Source: Candidatus Mediterraneibacter gallistercoris (lineage in GTDB: Bacteria > Bacillota_A > Clostridia > Lachnospirales > Lachnospiraceae). Taken from it: DNA of 6,158 bases. Below the pieces are notes generated by a model, which made no database searches, had not been told where the DNA came from, and saw only the letters and a program-made list of their open reading frames with translations. Below are positions 4,656-6,158 of this stretch, one piece after another. The translations under genes and the position numbers were made by a program. How positions within the stretch are numbered: position 1 is the first letter of the stretch; every line of letters begins with the position of its first letter. The DNA is taken from assembly GCA_019119745.1 (NCBI GenBank), contig DWWI01000114.1:1-6158 (forward strand). The letters run 5' to 3'.

Positions 4656-6158
4656 TCATGCAATATCCCGCACATTGTCTCCCCGGTCTGTTCATTGTTC
4701 CAATACCACAGATCTTCCGGCTCGCTTACCCGGAACATGCCCTCCATCTCTTTCCGCTCCGGACAGATCACAGAGAACAAATTCTCAAGGTCTCTGAAAA
4801 ATGTCTCGTCATACTGTACTGTCCTCTCGTCTCCCCACAGTGCGCAGTAGAATATTCCTGCTTCCACCAGATCCTGGAACATATGGCTTCCGTAACTCAA
4901 TTCCGGCATATATCCTGCCCGGTTATCTGACACCTCGCAGATTCCGCAGAATCCCGATATCTGTGCAAAACTCACCGGCACACCGAGCTCCGGCGATGAT
5001 GTGCCCACCCTGCCAGGAGTCATGAGCAGGATATGTTTTTTCTTTCCTTTATAATACGCATTAATAGCTCCTACTGTTTCCGCCGCCTGCGGTTTCAGCG
5101 CATACGGATACTCATAATAAGCTCTTGCATCAATCTGCACGACCACATCGATCTTCTCTTTCACTGAACTTCCCATAGCCGAGTCCTTCAGCCGGAAAAA
5201 TACGTTTTTCTCCGGTAATTCCGGAATCTCCGTGACCGTTCCCCTTCCTCCGGTATAGAGCGGACGGCACTGCAGCAGATTCACGACAAACTCTCCCTTA
5301 TCATCCAGGTTTACAGTATACTCAATATCTACAGGATTCCCGTATATCCGGTCGAGAGTCTTGAGCATCTTCTGCATCAGTCCTGTAAATTGCCTGTTCT
5401 CCAGAAGCCCCTGACAGGTGGTAAACCATACCTGCCGCGGACGGTTCATCCGCTTCAGAGCCGCTTCCGCCTCATAATCACGCTCCATGACCGCTTTCTT
5501 ATACCACAGGGGCAGATCCTCAATCAGAGAATCGATTCCTATCTCTGTCAACTTATTCTTTCCTGTATCGAGCACATCCATAATGCGCTGGGAAAACCGG
5601 TGCCGGTCTGCCACACTGTTCTGCATAGGAACCGCCGGACGGTCAAGATTTGCCAGCCTCGGGTAATCGTGATCCGGGCGGTCCACAGCCCTTGTCCCTA
5701 GTCCGGCTACGATCCGCAGCAGTCCTGCCGACGGATCCATATATTTATTCCACCGGTAAGAGCTGTAACTGTATCCCACTCCCGCCGCTGCAGGGAAGAA
5801 CAGATCTCCATGATAGGAACCGGATACTCTCTGGACAAGAACCGCCATCTGTTCGTCACTGTGCTGCAGCCCTCTCTGCTTCCGATACTCAAGTGCAGAG
5901 ATGTCCATAGTACTTGCATAGACCGTCCGCACTGCCGATTCAAAGGCTTCCAGACGTTCCTCCGGGGATCCCTGATTCACACAGAACACCGACTCGTACT
6001 TTCCGGCAAATGCATTTCCGAACCCATCTTCCAGAAAACTGGAGGAACGGACAATGATCGGGCTCTGCCCGAAATATTCCAGCAAGGTCTTGAACTTCTC
6101 CCTGATATCAGGCGGAAAAGTACCGGACATCAATGCTTCTTTCAGCGCCTCCGCCTTA
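4652..6158 (-). CDS. PEP/pyruvate-binding (PPDK N-terminal) domain protein, 5' end beyond window
   Basis: At least 501 residues are visible and the frame stays open to the window edge, so the true start is outside. Counting from a TTG at 6133 (probably just an internal Leu), the PPDK/PEP-synthase ATP-binding signature PIIVRSSSFLEDGFGNAFAG lies at 25-44. AGLGTRAVDRP follows at 143-153. The distal nucleotide-binding part has VDIEYTV (268-274) and NLLQCRPL (285-292), where the acidic residues and the Gln before CRP match the catalytic end of the ATP-grasp domain. Then comes a C-terminal domain with MTPGRVGTSSPELGVPVSF (371-389) and SYGSHMFQDL (413-422). This resembles the PGRWGSS..LGIPV and GTHFFQ signature of PPDK-like proteins without a full dikinase. 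No phosphohistidine motif (GG-x-T-S-H) and no PEP barrel follow. It may therefore bind ATP and phosphorylate or ligate an unknown partner; the function is unassigned. The downstream operon has its own likely promoter, so joint transcription is doubtful. Confidence 0.88.
   Translation of the reverse strand, partial: KAEALKEALMSGTFPPDIREKFKTLLEYFGQSPIIVRSSSFLEDGFGNAFAGKYESVFCVNQGSPEERLEAFESAVRTVYASTMDISALEYRKQRGLQHSDEQMAVLVQRVSGSYHGDLFFPAAAGVGYSYSSYRWNKYMDPSAGLLRIVAGLGTRAVDRPDHDYPRLANLDRPAVPMQNSVADRHRFSQRIMDVLDTGKNKLTEIGIDSLIEDLPLWYKKAVMERDYEAEAALKRMNRPRQVWFTTCQGLLENRQFTGLMQKMLKTLDRIYGNPVDIEYTVNLDDKGEFVVNLLQCRPLYTGGRGTVTEIPELPEKNVFFRLKDSAMGSSVKEKIDVVVQIDARAYYEYPYALKPQAAETVGAINAYYKGKKKHILLMTPGRVGTSSPELGVPVSFAQISGFCGICEVSDNRAGYMPELSYGSHMFQDLVEAGIFYCALWGDERTVQYDETFFRDLENLFSVICPERKEMEGMFRVSEPEDLWYWNNEQTGETMCGILHE

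Noticed and set aside
6131..6133. TTG as the start of the PEP-domain protein
   Set aside because: The frame continues open to the window edge with protein-like sequence, and the family's nucleotide-binding domain needs more residues upstream. The gene is cut off, not started here.
1..6158. CRISPR arrays, tRNA or rRNA genes, insertion sequences, attachment sites
   Set aside because: I saw no regularly spaced repeats, no cloverleaf with tRNA-type conserved loops, no transposase or integrase motif, and no long terminal repeats in the window.

Overview
The window looks like chromosomal DNA from an anaerobic Firmicute of the class Clostridia, probably Lachnospiraceae-like. The reasons are strong GGAGG-type ribosome binding sites, moderate GC with AT-rich promoters, a 2-hydroxyacyl-CoA dehydratase/activase system, and a clostridial-type PEP/pyruvate-binding-domain protein. 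All convincing genes lie on the minus strand, so the window reads from right to left. This placement is inference from gene content and signals; no database was consulted.

Right part (4652-6158): the 3' portion of a protein with a PPDK/PEP-synthase-type nucleotide-binding domain. Its 5' end lies beyond the window. It keeps the ATP-binding half and a C-terminal GR.G-type domain, but shows no phosphohistidine domain or PEP-binding barrel. It ends in a compact set of inverted repeats (4610-4655) that probably includes its terminator.

Middle (1453-4454): a two-gene operon that starts from a likely promoter near 4528-4556. The first gene encodes a 446-aa 2-hydroxyacyl-CoA dehydratase-family subunit. 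The second overlaps it by 7 bp and encodes a 555-aa fusion of a second dehydratase-type subunit to an HgdC/BadF-type Fe-S ATPase (activase). Two genes therefore encode three usual components: two metallosubunits and the ATP-driven electron donor. The two metallosubunits differ in cysteines. The first has about three ligand-type cysteines, and the fused one has six in family-conserved positions. That leaves open a double-cubane-type cluster in the fused chain. No CoA-transferase or other pathway gene is in view, so the substrate is unknown. An out-of-frame, protein-like tail (1340-1450) and a good rho-independent terminator (1269-1309) follow.

Left part (1-1181): a MarR-family regulator followed, with an 11-bp overlap, by a DHA2-type MFS efflux transporter that runs off the window's left edge. 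A strong extended -10 promoter precedes the regulator. Overlapping repeats just downstream of the -10 form a likely autoregulatory operator, so this is probably a self-repressed efflux operon.

The most notable item is the tethered dehydratase-activase system. It combines the fusion itself, a possible internal start that could also yield free activase, and asymmetric cysteine sets.
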